A stretch of 64,000 nucleotides of DNA from SHZL01 sp963815185 (GTDB lineage: Bacteria; Pseudomonadota; Gammaproteobacteria; Xanthomonadales; SZUA-36), in assembly GCA_963815185.1 (NCBI GenBank), contig CAWFGC010000011.1:248001-312000 (forward strand), given 5' to 3'. Positions 63,695 to 64,000 of this stretch are shown here, in pieces. The position numbers were made by a program, and so were the translations under genes. Positions within the stretch are counted from its first letter, which is position 1, and each line of letters opens with the position of its first letter. The notes under the pieces were generated by a model. That model was not told the origin of the DNA. It worked only from the letters and a program-made list of their open reading frames with translations, and searched no databases.

Positions 63695-64000
63695 ATGAAC
63701 CTCAAACCTGAACGCCTGGCGCAAGCCCTGGAAAAATCGCTGGCGCCGGTGTACCTGGTAGCGGGATCCGAGCCCTTGCTGGTGCAGGAGTCACGTGATT
63801 TCATACTTGTTGCGGCGCGAAAGCAGGGTTTCCTGGAGCGCAAGGTTTACCAGGCCGGGGGGGCCTTTGACTGGGCCATCCTGCAAGATGATGCTGTGGA
63901 ACGCTCGTTGTTCTCTTCCCGCAAGGTGATCGATGTGCGCCTTCCAACCGGCAAGCCCGGTAAAGACGGGGCCAGGTTCTTCACCGATTGGGCCAAGAGC
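63695..64000 (+). CDS. holA: DNA polymerase III delta subunit HolA, truncated at window end
   Basis: The window ends inside this gene after 102 codons. The start MNLKPERLAQALEKSLAPVY and YLVAGSEPLLVQE match the HolA start, with RKVIDVRLPTGKPGKDG later. HolA opens the beta clamp in the clamp-loader complex. The ATG lies 31 bp after lptE. Confidence 0.92.
   Translation, partial: MNLKPERLAQALEKSLAPVYLVAGSEPLLVQESRDFILVAARKQGFLERKVYQAGGAFDWAILQDDAVERSLFSSRKVIDVRLPTGKPGKDGARFFTDWAKS

Overview
The window reads as about 64 kb of chromosome from a GC-rich gammaproteobacterium. The support is conserved gene neighbourhoods: leuS-lptE-holA, dapA-bamC, pcnB-folK, bepA near a PerM-type permease, epmA, phoBR, and a TonB2-type cluster containing a TtpC homologue. 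Protein families are Gram-negative throughout (LptE, BamC, BepA, TonB-dependent receptor, porin). I see no rRNA, CRISPR array, phage or complete insertion sequence. Species cannot be named from the sequence alone. All family names rest on motif reading, not on database searches.

Layout. 0-14 kb is a mixed block: the end of an SDR gene, a PQQ dehydrogenase plus TPP-enzyme pair, an FHA protein, MprF, an LRR lipoprotein, TrkH, small zinc proteins, and a NarL-type two-component pair. 14-20 kb is an ABC exporter locus (ATPase, permease, GldG-like and DUF4340 proteins) followed by small housekeeping genes. 20-21 kb holds a MITE-like element and a palindromic repeat. 22-47.6 kb is a phosphate supercluster. 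It contains pstC-pstA-pstB-phoU on the plus strand; a TonB2-type locus on the minus strand (DUF3450, TtpC, ExbB, ExbD, TonB, TPR protein, TonB-dependent receptor, secreted beta-helix-like protein); a divergent Cpx-like two-component pair; and then epmA, ppx, a porin, pstS, phoR and phoB. 47.6-64 kb is mostly envelope and core housekeeping: bepA, a PerM-like permease, a PhoH-like ATPase, bcp, dapA, bamC, fdxA, tRNA-Glu, pcnB, folK, yjgR, leuS, lptE and holA.

How the genes work together. Sequences matching the PhoB binding pattern (7-mer, 4 bp, 7-mer) lie upstream of pstC, the DUF3450-TonB operon, the Cpx-like pair, the porin, pstS and phoB. The best reading is one phosphate-starvation regulon. 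PhoB would switch on inner-membrane Pst transport, a porin and a dedicated TonB-powered outer-membrane uptake system together. The TonB system, its receptor with two Ig-like domains before the TonB box, and the secreted beta-helix-like protein are the best candidate here for a poorly described system.

Caveats. Ten one-base frame breaks interrupt otherwise well-conserved genes, including pstB, ttpC, the receptor, bamC and lptE. Nine are repaired by removing one base and one by adding one. This looks like sequencing or assembly error more than gene decay, so those genes are annotated across the break. The pcnB gene appears to start at AUU, as reported for Escherichia coli.
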